Positions 17,877 through 27,400 of a stretch of 64,000 nt of DNA are shown piece after piece. Location of the stretch: the NCBI RefSeq assembly GCF_007744075.1, contig NZ_CP036266.1:1327001-1391000 (forward strand). Reading direction: 5' to 3'. Within the stretch, counting starts at the first letter, position 1; each line of letters begins with the position of its first letter. The stretch comes from Gimesia chilikensis (GTDB lineage: Bacteria > Planctomycetota > Planctomycetia > Planctomycetales > Planctomycetaceae). Both the position numbers and the translations under genes were made by a program. Under the pieces are notes generated by a model, which was not told the DNA's origin, did not search any database, and saw only the letters and a list, made by a program, of their open reading frames with translations.

Positions 17877-19238
17877 TTAGCTCTCCTGTTCATTCTGCTG
17901 GTCGTTCTGACTACCAGAGAGTGGCAGTTCCCGGGCATGGAACAGATCAGTATTTTCATTGAAGTTGGTCTGGGTTAACCAGTTCAGAGTCAGCGGCTGA
18001 TGGCCGGTCGCATAGAAGTTGCCATGCACGGTTCCGTCCGGATCGACACTGGTAATACGGTAGACAAACAGGTCTTCCACCATGTATTCGCCGTTCTGAT
18101 ATCCGATCAGTTCCGAAATACGCATCACTTTACGTTCCCCGTTTGGCAGACGGGTGATGTGTACCAGCAGATGGATCGCGGAGGCGATGTATCGCCGGGC
18201 AATCGCGTTCGGAAGTTCTGCCCCGGAAAGGGCGATCATCAACTCGAGACGGTCCAGGGCGTCACGCGTATCGTTCGCGTGGACGGTACTCATGGAACCA
18301 TCGTGACCGGTATTCATCGCCTGCAGCATTTCCAGAACTTCACCGCCGCGGGATTCGCCGACGATGATGCGGTCAGGACGCATTCGCAGAGAGTTCTTCA
18401 ACAGCTCACGCTGGTTGATTTCCCCCTGACCTTCGATGTTGGAAGGTCGGGCTTCAAGCGAAACCACGTCCGGCTGCTGCAACTGGAGTTCTGATGTCTG
18501 TTCAATCGTCACAATTCGTTCGCGGTTAGTAATGTAGCGACTCAGGTTATTCAAGAGGGTCGTTTTACCGGCACCGGTACCACCACTGATCAGAATATTC
18601 AGTCGACCTTTGACGGCCATTTCCAGGAAGGTGGCCATGTCCGGTGCGAGTGAGCCCATCTGAACCATGTCATCAAACAAGAGAGCCTGGGTTCGGAAAC
18701 GACGAATGGAAAGTGTAGGTCCCTTCAAAGCCAGCGGAGGGATAACCGCGTTCAGACGGGAGCCGTCCGGCAGCTTGGCGTCGACCATCGGCGAAACTTC
18801 ATCGATACGACGTCCAGCCCGTCCCACCAGACGGTGGATCAACTGCAGCAGGTGTTCGTCATCGGCAAAACTGATATCGGTCTCTTCCAGCAGACCCCGG
18901 CGTTCCACGAAGACCCGATCGGCTCCGTTGACCAGCACATCGCTGACTTCCGGATCGCTCATCAGTGGTTCCAGTGGACCAAAGCCATAAATTTCGTCCA
19001 GGATCTCCCGCACCATGATATCGCGGTTCTTCTGATCCAGTGCGATATCCTGCTGCATACAGAGATGCTCGGCGAGGCCTCGCAGTTTCTGACGCAAGTC
19101 GGCTTCCGGCAGTTCGCCCGCTTTGGAAAAGTCGATCGCATCCACCATCTGCCGATGCAGCCTGGTTTTCAGACGCTGAAAGGCTTTGCGGGAATCCGCA
19201 GAGGAATTGGCAACAGGAGTTTCACTTTGTAAAACCAT
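17877..19238 (-). CDS. tadA: TadA/CpaF secretion ATPase
   Basis: The 453-residue cytoplasmic hexameric ATPase drives Tad pilus assembly. The N-terminal domain spans about residues 20-140. The Walker A motif ISGGTGAGKTTLLNNLS is near residue 225, followed by the Asp and His boxes. Walker B and the VirB11-type motif are in RIIVGESRGGEVLEMLQAMN, with TGHDGSMSTVHAN after it. Length and motif order match CpaF of type IV pilus/Tad systems. The gene lies 15 bases behind the TadG-like gene. No TadZ/CpaE localisation factor is encoded beside it, although this partner is usual. Confidence 0.95.
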   Translation of the reverse strand: MVLQSETPVANSSADSRKAFQRLKTRLHRQMVDAIDFSKAGELPEADLRQKLRGLAEHLCMQQDIALDQKNRDIMVREILDEIYGFGPLEPLMSDPEVSDVLVNGADRVFVERRGLLEETDISFADDEHLLQLIHRLVGRAGRRIDEVSPMVDAKLPDGSRLNAVIPPLALKGPTLSIRRFRTQALLFDDMVQMGSLAPDMATFLEMAVKGRLNILISGGTGAGKTTLLNNLSRYITNRERIVTIEQTSELQLQQPDVVSLEARPSNIEGQGEINQRELLKNSLRMRPDRIIVGESRGGEVLEMLQAMNTGHDGSMSTVHANDTRDALDRLELMIALSGAELPNAIARRYIASAIHLLVHITRLPNGERKVMRISELIGYQNGEYMVEDLFVYRITSVDPDGTVHGNFYATGHQPLTLNWLTQTNFNENTDLFHARELPLSGSQNDQQNEQES

Positions 19239-19253
19239 AATTCATCTCCACCC

Positions 19254-20522
19254 TTACTGGGTCAGATAAAGCTTGTAAATATATTTGTTTTGATTTGATT
19301 CTTTCAGGCCGGCAGTCTGTCCGACCTTGTTCACAGTCTGCTCAATTTTCTGGACCGGCTGATTCAGGCTGGCCTCATCTTCAGGAGCCGCCAGTACGAC
19401 GGAACGTGAAGACAGCACTCCAGGTTGCAGAATGATTTCACATGCCTGGTTATCCAGCCGCTGGACTGCCATAATCCGACCACCCACCAGATTGGTGCAG
19501 AAAGCAGTCCCTTCAAACGAACCGGACTGTTGTTCCAGTTGATCGTATAAAAAGCAGATGCGGCACTGGCCGATCATTTCCTGAAACGCATCCTGCTCAC
19601 CATTTTCGATATTCGGGCTGCACTTTACGGGCAGGGGACCGGCATCGAAGAGCAGTTCGCCCTGGAATTGCTTCAGGTTTTTGCGGGTCAGTCCCGACAG
19701 AATCTGCTGCATCACGGTATCTGTATTGAAGTGAGAACCGAAATCCAGAATCTGCATGTTGGCATCACTGATCTCACCCCGACGGGGTTTCCCTGTCAGA
19801 ATGATCTCCGGAATGCCGTCAGATCCTTGGGAGACCGTTTTGGTTTCCGGATCGTAGCGGTACTCATCTTTTCCCTGTTTCTGATCGATCTGCAGTTCCC
19901 AGGTCTGTGTATGCTTGCCCGAAGGGTCCGTTTTCAGGATTGCCAGGGGATATGCGGGGACCGCTACATTTTCAAAAGGACGAACACCCCGGACATGGTT
20001 GTCGAGTGTGGCCTGAATCTGGGCTCCCGCTGTTCCCGCATGGGAACGGGTCAGGTCTGACAGAAACTCAGCCACCGGATTGGCAATCCGGCCGGGAGAT
20101 TGTGTCTGAATCTGAATACTCCGCGGTTCATGATCTGTTTGCAGAAAACGACGAACTCCTGTTTCAACCACCGGTACCGATTTACCAAACAGTAAATTCT
20201 CATCTTTGGTCAACTTGATGCCGACCTGCTGGCCCGCAACTGAGTTTAGTTTCAGGGCCTCATTGGCAGAATGCTCGGCCCGCTGCATCAACGTCTCATA
20301 GTCCGGCTGATCCTTGATCAGTTCATCCGAAACCATCTCATGACCGGCGGCCAGGACTGCTGTTTCGATGCATGTCGTCACTTCCAGAGACGCTGCATCG
20401 AGCCAGAGCCGATTGATGATCAGCGCAATCCCTGCCAGCACGACCAGCAGCACGCCGGCTGCCAGAGGGGTGATAACCCCTCGTCGTTGATGCGCAGTTC
20501 GGATTGTCTGGAGACGTCGCAT
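19254..20522 (-). CDS. TadG-like pilus-associated membrane protein
   Basis: The 422-residue protein has a short basic N-terminus with HQRRGVITPLAAGVLLVVLA, which is the TadE/TadG-type leader and membrane helix (about 15-38). The remaining residues are extracytoplasmic. The following AASLEVTTCIETAVLAAGHE resembles the TadG N-terminal region where tyrosine or alanine pairs follow the helix. No VWA motif is obvious in the C-terminal part, unlike full TadG. It probably acts as a minor pilin-like or assembly protein. It sits between cpaB and tadA, so its membership in the system is well supported by position; its precise role is inferred. Confidence 0.8.
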   Translation of the reverse strand: MRRLQTIRTAHQRRGVITPLAAGVLLVVLAGIALIINRLWLDAASLEVTTCIETAVLAAGHEMVSDELIKDQPDYETLMQRAEHSANEALKLNSVAGQQVGIKLTKDENLLFGKSVPVVETGVRRFLQTDHEPRSIQIQTQSPGRIANPVAEFLSDLTRSHAGTAGAQIQATLDNHVRGVRPFENVAVPAYPLAILKTDPSGKHTQTWELQIDQKQGKDEYRYDPETKTVSQGSDGIPEIILTGKPRRGEISDANMQILDFGSHFNTDTVMQQILSGLTRKNLKQFQGELLFDAGPLPVKCSPNIENGEQDAFQEMIGQCRICFLYDQLEQQSGSFEGTAFCTNLVGGRIMAVQRLDNQACEIILQPGVLSSRSVVLAAPEDEASLNQPVQKIEQTVNKVGQTAGLKESNQNKYIYKLYLTQ

Positions 20523-20581
20523 GAGTTACGCATTCAATCTATGGAAATAGGATAAAGATTTCAGTCGAGACGCTGGTTCGC

Positions 20582-21697
20582 TTAACGTCCCACAGAAGGA
20601 TTCTGCGGATACACACTGCGGGCATAAGATCCCTGCTGACGCATTGGACCACCCGGATAATTGGCTGGAGGTTGTCCCTGCTGTTGCTGCTGCTGGGCTG
20701 TCGGTCCATAGGAATTCTGAGCAGGAGGTGCCTGCTGACGCCGGGGAGCACTGATGGAATCACTGTCCAGGTCAGAACCGTTACCACCGCCCCAGTATGG
20801 ATCCAGATAGCCACCAGAATTGAAGCCGCGACCGCCTCCACGACTGTTCGAGTCGTAGTCACCGACCCGCAGGCCGTTCTGGTCAAACCGGTTCACGCTG
20901 CGACTGGTGCCATAGTAGCCTTCGACCACGAAGGGTTCGGGTGGTTCTTTTTCTTTGGGCTTTTCGGGGGTTTTGAGGCCCAGGATTTCATAGAGCGTCG
21001 CTTTGTCTGCATTGTTGACAGCCACACCACCATCCCCTTTACCCTCGGGGGTATAACTCATGGTGATTGCACCACGATCGCGGGCCAGAATCATGATGTT
21101 GGCCTGCTCGGGCGTCAGTTCCAGAGTCACATTGGTTCCCCGACGGGAGTTGCTGATCTGGGTATAACTGCGGTTAATCGCGATCACCCGCACCCCTTTA
21201 AACAGGGTTAATGTCATCCCGCCGTTCATACGTCTGTCGTTGTTCAATCCACTGGGGGTCATGTGCACGTCGACATATTCACCCGGCTTGATCAGGCCAT
21301 CGACCAGATCGACTGTAGATTCGAGCGGCACAGAAATCGCCCGCATGCCGGGTTCTACTTTCAGTGGAGGTGTTTCACCAGCGGGGTAGAGCTGACTCGT
21401 GGAAATCGGGGTCGCTGCAGGAATGCGTTCCTTAACGACACGACCGACAATGACCTTATTCGAAGTCATCATTTCCGGCTTCAGGTTCTTGATGGCAATC
21501 GGACCCAGACCGAGGTGTTCTTCGGTGACCAGGGTACCCGGCTCCAACTCACTGATGGCCATGGGAATGTTTCGAGTTGCAACTGGCGGAGCTTCCTCTT
21601 TTCCTGCCAACAGTCTTTTACCGATATATGCTGCAATCAGGACACCGAAGACGCCAAACATCAACAGAGTCACTTTTGCAGGGGTCAGGCTTTTCAC
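20582..21697 (-). CDS. cpaB: CpaB/RcpC pilus assembly protein with Gly/Gln-rich tail
   Basis: The 371-residue protein starts with a membrane helix (about residues 8-26). A SAF-like domain follows, ATRNIPMAISELEPGTLVTE, and the RcpC/CpaB core, with GMRAISVPLESTVDLVDG and PGEYVDVHMTPS. CpaB proteins sit in the periplasm, next to the secretin. After about residue 240 the chain turns into a low-complexity tail rich in Gly, Ser, Asn, Pro and Gln, including a run of six Gln. This tail of roughly 110 residues is not part of the family core. It could bind peptidoglycan or polysaccharide or just act as a spacer. Its position after tadE fits the usual order. Confidence 0.9.
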   Translation of the reverse strand: MKSLTPAKVTLLMFGVFGVLIAAYIGKRLLAGKEEAPPVATRNIPMAISELEPGTLVTEEHLGLGPIAIKNLKPEMMTSNKVIVGRVVKERIPAATPISTSQLYPAGETPPLKVEPGMRAISVPLESTVDLVDGLIKPGEYVDVHMTPSGLNNDRRMNGGMTLTLFKGVRVIAINRSYTQISNSRRGTNVTLELTPEQANIMILARDRGAITMSYTPEGKGDGGVAVNNADKATLYEILGLKTPEKPKEKEPPEPFVVEGYYGTSRSVNRFDQNGLRVGDYDSNSRGGGRGFNSGGYLDPYWGGGNGSDLDSDSISAPRRQQAPPAQNSYGPTAQQQQQQGQPPANYPGGPMRQQGSYARSVYPQNPSVGR

Positions 21698-21828
21698 CGG
21701 ATCAGTCTCCCGTATTTTAAATCAGCAAGGCAACTGCCTGGCTTCTAATCTTTCCCTCCCGTTACTTCGTCGGAGGGGTTTACGAATTCTTCCACTGTTT
21801 ACTTTTCGAGCAGGTTCCCGAGGGAAGC

Positions 21829-22245
21829 CTACTCTTTAATCATTCTTGTTTCCGAGTACAGGTTCTGTCCCTTGAGGTTATAACCCACGGGCCAGAGCAG
21901 GTTGGGTGATGCGAGTGTCATGGGGATACTTACCGCCACCATGACCACATCACCCGAATGTTTTCCCATTTCCGTTTTAATCACGGCTCCCTGTCCCAGT
22001 TGGGGAGGCAGAATTTTTTTGACTTCCGCTTCCACGTTCTGCTGGGTGATGCCGGGCATAGTTGCCAGGCGGGCACCGATTCGGCTGGCTTCGACCACAT
22101 CCGCCCGCGCGTAGAACAGGAGCGTAAACTCCACCAGCGCGAACAGAACGATTGCGAAGATCGGCAGAACCAGAGCCAGTTCCATGCTCAGGAATCCGCG
22201 ATGTTTCAATCGCCGTTGTTTGTTTTGTTTGCGTTTGACTCTCAT
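21829..22245 (-). CDS. tadE: TadE-like pseudopilin
   Basis: The 138-residue protein has a basic leader of about 20 residues ending GFLSMELALVLPIFAIVLF, where G-F and a Glu at position +5 fit prepilin-like processing by the neighbouring peptidase. One membrane helix is followed by YARADVVEASRIGARLA, the conserved TadE region. The rest is a short extracytoplasmic domain. It is probably a minor pilin of the Tad system. It lies between tadV and cpaB. Confidence 0.88.
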   Translation of the reverse strand: MRVKRKQNKQRRLKHRGFLSMELALVLPIFAIVLFALVEFTLLFYARADVVEASRIGARLATMPGITQQNVEAEVKKILPPQLGQGAVIKTEMGKHSGDVVMVAVSIPMTLASPNLLWPVGYNLKGQNLYSETRMIKE

Positions 22246-22298
22246 AGCAGAAATGCTTTCCTCAATTTCTTCTGGCTATGTGTGACTGTTTCGCAGGC

Positions 22299-22868
22299 TT
22301 ACAGAACCGCTGCTTTGATAATCATCCAGGTTGTGACGCTCCAGGTCGCCAGAACCACGGGCAGAGCGAATGGCATGAATCCCCGTTCCCGCTTTTGTGC
22401 TTCCGTTTCCGGTTTGTATTTCTTTTTCTTGCCTGTGAACTGTTTACCAGTGGCCAGATACTTCTCTTTGGTTTTTCGAGCTCCCTTGGTGACCACGCTC
22501 CAGAACAGCAAGGCAGAGGAAGCGAGCACGACAAACACGGTTCCGACAATCATCACGGCAATCGTTGCTTTGAAACCCAGCCACATGGACAGGGCACCCA
22601 TCATTTTCACATCACCGGCGGCACCACTGCCTGCCATCCAGATCAGAAAGAAGATGCCGAAACCAGCAATGAATCCGAGGAACCCATACAGCAGTCCTTC
22701 CCAGCCATTGAAGGCCAGCTGGTAAACGATTCCCAGCACAAAGAAGGGGACTGTCAGCACGTTGTAGATTCTGCGCGACTTATAGTCAGTGATGGCAGCG
22801 ATGATCGTGAAGATCCCCACGCTGATGGCCATGACATACAGTGATAATTGGGTGAGCGGAAAATCCAT
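22299..22868 (-). CDS. tadV: TadV/CpaA prepilin peptidase (A24 family)
   Basis: This 189-residue membrane aspartic peptidase cleaves prepilin leaders. Its first catalytic Asp is in AAITDYKSRRIYN (about residue 26) and its second in SGAAGDVKMMGALS (about residue 87), the GxGD-like site of A24 enzymes. Six hydrophobic stretches are visible over 189 residues, as expected for the short CpaA type. A lysine- and charge-rich segment (about 140-170) is an insertion before the last helix. It is the first gene of the Tad cluster and follows the predicted promoter. Confidence 0.93.
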   Translation of the reverse strand: MDFPLTQLSLYVMAISVGIFTIIAAITDYKSRRIYNVLTVPFFVLGIVYQLAFNGWEGLLYGFLGFIAGFGIFFLIWMAGSGAAGDVKMMGALSMWLGFKATIAVMIVGTVFVVLASSALLFWSVVTKGARKTKEKYLATGKQFTGKKKKYKPETEAQKRERGFMPFALPVVLATWSVTTWMIIKAAVL

Positions 22869-22925
22869 CGGTTATCTTTTCAATCAAGTAGTCTGGTTTT
22901 GGGATTTCTGCCAGTTCAGGCAGCT

Positions 22926-22953
22926 CATATACGTATTATTTCCAGTCTGTCAC
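22926..22953 (-). promoter_or_regulatory. predicted promoter and operator of the Tad cluster
   Basis: On the minus strand GTGACA (22948-22953) is 16 bases from TATATG (22926-22931), 5 of 6 and 4 of 6 matches. The -35 box overlaps the inverted repeat CTGTCA-TG-TGACAG (22947-22960), a possible regulator site. The start codon of tadV follows about 60 bases further. Confidence 0.45.
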
Positions 22954-23360
22954 ATGACAGCAGATGTTGAAAATATACCTCACGTTTCTCTCCTGAAACT
23001 TTCAATCTGGAAAAATTCCACACCTTCACAGCTCTACCTGTTTTCAAAAAGCGACACCAATCCGGGGAATCATTGTGATCGCTGAAACTGACATAATCAT
23101 CGCAGACAGCAGAACCCGTTGTGCACTGTTCAAATCCTGGTACCACCCCGAAGCGAGCTATCACTGATCTGTGGCTGTAACCACTGGCAAACTGAAATGA
23201 GCCACCTAAATCGTTACGAGGCTTGAGACTTCACCACTGGTATTTCCTCCCGCCGGTCAGGGGAGAAGATTTCGTGAAGAGCACAAAGAATTGTGAAATC
23301 GTAATCCTGACGGTTCGCGCTGCGCTGTACGATTCATAAAATAGGTAAAACCCGCTGAAG

Positions 23361-23369
23361 TGGTATGAT
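23361..23369 (+). promoter_or_regulatory. possible extended -10 promoter of the IMPase gene
   Basis: TGGTATGAT fits TGN plus a 5 of 6 match to TATAAT. It would give a leader of about 120 bases before the proposed GTG start. No good -35 box is seen. Confidence 0.35.
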
Positions 23370-23497
23370 CCGCATCATCGGACCGATTTTGCAGGTTTTT
23401 CCCTGCTGGTTGAACGGACCAGACGGAATCAGTGTCAGGAATAGCGACACTTACGCAGAATATCACGAGTCAAATGTGTTTCACGGAAGGATCAACA

Positions 23498-24274
23498 GTG
23501 CATTCCACGGAATTGCTTGAGGTGGCAGAGACCGCAGCTCGAAAGGGAGCGAAATGTCTGCAGGACTGGGTCAACGAATTTCGCGTTTCAGAAAAGGGAC
23601 GTGCCGATCTGGTCACCGACGCCGACTTCGCTTCTCAGAAAGCGATTGTTGAGCATATCACCACACACTATCCCGATCATAAGATGCTGGGCGAAGAGGG
23701 ACTGACCCGACATGAAGGGGACTCAGAGTATCGCTGGGTAATCGACCCTCTGGATGGAACATCCAATTACGTGCATGGCTTCCCTTACTACTGCGTCTCC
23801 ATCGGCCTGGAGTATCAGGGAGATCTCATTCTGGGAGTGGTGTATGATCCCAATCGGGATGAGCTCTTTTCCGCGCTGCAGGGACACGGAGCGAAACTGA
23901 ATGGAACGCCCATTTCACCTTCCCGCATTCCCTCCATGGATCAGGCCATGCTGGTAGCCAGTCTACCTGTCGGCACCAATGGACGAGATGTCTCCATTGA
24001 TCGATTTCTGAAAGTACTTCCGGCAGCACAGACACTGCAACGTACCGGATCTGCGGCTTTGAATCTCTGTTACGTTTCTGCCGGTCGTATCGAAGGTTAC
24101 TGGTCCAGTAATCTGAAGCCTTGGGATATGGCAGCAGGGGTCCTGATCTGCAGAGAGGCGGGCGGCCTGGTGACATCAATTGAGGATGCCAGTTTCACCA
24201 TCGAAAACCCCAGTATCCTGGCGACAAATGGAACAAACATTCATTCTGATTTACAGTCATTGCTTACAACATAG
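23498..24274 (+). CDS. inositol monophosphatase family enzyme
   Basis: The 258-residue enzyme hydrolyses a phosphate ester in a metal-dependent reaction. Metal ligands are present in GEEG (about 65-68) and in the core motif DPLDGTSNYVHGFPYY (about 87-102), with the C-terminal site in SSNLKPWDMAAGVLICREAGG (WDxAAG). The frame is open from 23432 with a GTG, but GTG at 23498 has GGAAGGA six bases upstream and gives the normal family length, starting MHSTELLEVAETAARKGA. It may act on inositol phosphate or on another sugar phosphate such as 3'-phosphoadenosine phosphate. It stands alone upstream of the giant envelope genes. Confidence 0.9.
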   Translation: MHSTELLEVAETAARKGAKCLQDWVNEFRVSEKGRADLVTDADFASQKAIVEHITTHYPDHKMLGEEGLTRHEGDSEYRWVIDPLDGTSNYVHGFPYYCVSIGLEYQGDLILGVVYDPNRDELFSALQGHGAKLNGTPISPSRIPSMDQAMLVASLPVGTNGRDVSIDRFLKVLPAAQTLQRTGSAALNLCYVSAGRIEGYWSSNLKPWDMAAGVLICREAGGLVTSIEDASFTIENPSILATNGTNIHSDLQSLLTT

Positions 24275-24275
24275 G

Positions 24276-24318
24276 TTTTTTGGGCAGCTTTGAGATTACT
24301 GCTTTAATGTCCCCAAAA
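24276..24318 (+). terminator. weak terminator-like hairpin after the IMPase gene
   Basis: TTTTGGG (24278-24284) pairs with CCCAAAA (24312-24318), with an inner CAG/CTG pair. It follows the stop codon at once but has no T-run after it, so its function as a terminator is doubtful. Confidence 0.25.
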
Positions 24319-24325
24319 GACGACG

Positions 24326-24331
24326 TATGAT
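24326..24331 (+). promoter_or_regulatory. possible -10 box of the giant envelope gene pair
   Basis: TATGAT (5 of 6) lies 17 bases after TTTAAT, a weak -35. The start codon is about 165 bases downstream, so this is only a candidate. Confidence 0.25.
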
Positions 24332-24498
24332 AATAAGGGTCAACAGCATTTCTGATAACACAGGGTATACGTCTGACTACAAAAGGGCTGGTTGCAGGCT
24401 GACCAGACCAAATTCGTCAGCATACGCGGATGGAGCCGCCTGATGTCGAATTGATTCAGAGGTTTTCTGCTCCCAAAGTTGGGGATCAATTGACGAAC

Positions 24499-27400
24499 AT
24501 GTCACAGCTGAAACGTTTCATCTTAGTCGCAGCGGGTCTATGCGGGCTTTGCATGCTGATTCCACTGGAGTACGTGCATGCACAAGCTTCAGGGAGTGGT
24601 AGTTCTGCGCCCATGGAACGACCTGCTTCTCCTGCGTTTGACAGGGCACTACCCAGTTCCAGCCAGCCTGCGTCAACTGAAAAGCAGAACGGCACACTCC
24701 CTTCGGCAGCAGAACCGACAGGCAAACCGGCTGCAGATGAAGCAACTCAACAGGGGCTCTATATTCGTGGAGCCGATGGCCAGTTTTTACCACTGCCTAA
24801 TCTCAACCTGGATCAGGTTCTGGAATATCTGAAACAGAAACAGACTCCCCAGACGACACCCTCGCCGGAGTATGCTGTCTCCTCAGTTTCGCTGCAGGGA
24901 AATATCAAAGAAGACCGTGCGATTCTTGATGCCCGCCTCGTGATCCTGATCAACGAAGCAGATCAGTGGGTGCGCGTGCCTCTGAAACTGAATGAATCTA
25001 TTTTCCTGAAGACGAATTATAGCGGTGCTGGTGAGTCGAGCCCGGGAGGTTTCAACCGGACGGATGGTTATCTCTGGTGGTTCAAAGGCAAGGGAACTCA
25101 CGAACTTAATCTGACATTGAGCGTGTCCCTCAAACAACAACTGCCTTCCCGGCGTCTGCAACTGGTCTTACCTCAGACCGCGGTCAGCAATCTCAAACTG
25201 ACCGTTCCGCTTCCTCAGATCAGCCTCGAAGTTCCTACGGGAGTCGCCGTCTCCAAGAAGTCGCTGGATGACGATCAGAGCCAGATAGAACTGTTCGGCC
25301 TGGGGGAACAGTTGGATCTGTCCTGGCAGCCGATTCCCGATGAGAAAAAAGTCGACACGGTTCTTCAGGCCGAGACTTTGTTGACAACCGATTTCACAAC
25401 CGATTCAGTATTACTCAATGCGACACAGTCCATCAAAGCCCTGACCGGCAGTTTCCAAAATGTGCAGGTCAAACTTCCCGAATCATTCCGACTGCTGGAT
25501 GTGAAATGTGATGGCTATAAAAGCCATAAAGTGATCAAAGACAATCTGGTGGAAGTCTCACTGATTGAGCCCACGGTCGGACCGATTGAAGTGCAGTGGA
25601 CTCTGGAGACTGATTTCCCCGAACAGAGTGGGAAATTCCTGATCGACGGATTCGAAGTCAGCCGTGCGAAGCGGCAGACCGGCTTGATCGATATCCAGAC
25701 ACTGGACGGGTATCGTATCTTTCGCATGGAAGGTCAGAACCGGTCGGTATATCAAATCAAAGCCAATCAGAAAGATCTGGACAGTTCCTATCGCTTCCTG
25801 AAACAGCCTTTCCAGTTACCGCTGAATATCGAGCGGGTGAAACCCTACTTTTCTGCAAAACCGTTTTACCTCGTGCAGATGTTTGGTAACCGGGCAGAAC
25901 TGGATGCCCGCGTGCAGATCAATGTCTTTCAGGGGGCCCTCGATAAGGTGTCTCTCGACTGGCCGAATCGGACGGAGGAAGGCTGGGAGCTCGAACTGAT
26001 GCAGGAGCCCTCGCTGACAGAAGCCATCGTAGTTGACCCGTCACAGCCTAACCGGGTGAATATCAATCTGTTGAAACGATCCAAGGGAACTTTCGAAATC
26101 ACGTTTCGTGCCCGACGTCCCGTGATTGCTGACCGTGAACCCTTCAGCTTTACCTTACCCGAAATCAAAGCACCCAGCCTGTCAGCCACTTCACTGGTCA
26201 TCGCCAATGATACGAATGTTGTGACCGACCTGACGCCTGCTCCCAAAACGCAGGTGATCTCCTCTCCCGCAGCCCAGCTCAAACAGTTCGAACTGCCTGC
26301 AGAAGTTCAGAGTCTGCGGAAGACCGAATACCAGATCCAGCCGGGGCCCAATGAATTTTCAGCGATTGTCTCGATTCACAATCAGCAGATCACCGCCAAC
26401 AGCAACGCCCTTCTGGAACTTGATGGTTCCGAGATTCGGGTGGAACAGGAAATACAATATCAGATCGAATACGATCCCCTCTCTGAAATCCGTCTCCGTG
26501 TCCCTCAGGCGCTCAGGAACCGGGTCAACTTCTACCTGGATAATGAACAGAATCCACTGGTTCCGACCTGGACCTCGGACGATACCGATCCGATACAAAA
26601 TGCGCGACTCTCTCTTCGCAGCAAACAGCTGGGCCCCGTTAAAATTACTGCCGTCTATCTCCTGCCCCAGGATTCTCAGGCTGAGCTCAACGTACCTCTG
26701 ATTCGTTCTGATGATGTTCCATTTACGGAAAGTCAGTTTGAGTTATCTCTCTCCAATGAGGAAGATACACAGTACCTGGAAGTCTCCAGCCTGAATGACG
26801 CCTGGCAGCAGCAACTGGGCATGAATAACATCGCCTTCTGGCGTGCCGTCGATCCTCAGGCTGACATCAGCCTCAAGTTGAAAAAAAGTGATACCGGTTC
26901 CTTATTCTCTTACTCGATCAGTCAGGCCTGGATTGACTGCAGCCTGGATGCTGCTGGATCATATCTGGCACGAGCCCAGTATCAGTTTCCTGTATCTCCG
27001 CGCACACTGGCATTTCGCCTGCCTGAGAACGCGGGCATCAAAATCGAAGCGGTCTGGTGGAATAATCAGCGAGTCACAGAGAATCTGGTACAGCAGGGGC
27101 AGGCAACCGAATTTCAACTGATACTACCCGCACCCAAGGAAAAAGAAACCACTCCTCATATCCTGACAATCGACTACGGTTCAACGCGGCACCAGCGCGA
27201 TTCTCAATTCAGTCCGCTGTCAGTTGTCGCTCCTGAATTCGTAAATAATCTCTGGGTGGAGAAGACGTTCTGGAAAGTCAATCTGCCCAGCAACGAGCAT
27301 CTGTTTACAATTCCCCGAGGCTATACTCCGCAGTTCAGCTGGGTTCACCAGGGAGTCTTCTGGTCACGCGAATTTGCAGGCGAAGATGAGATTCCGGTAA

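Larger units (their letters stand above)
22869..23497. other. intergenic region between the Tad cluster and the IMPase gene
   Basis: This 629-base gap separates divergent genes. It holds the predicted tadV promoter and a likely extended -10 element (TGGTATGAT, 23361-23369) for the plus-strand gene. I see no supported gene in it. Confidence 0.5.
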
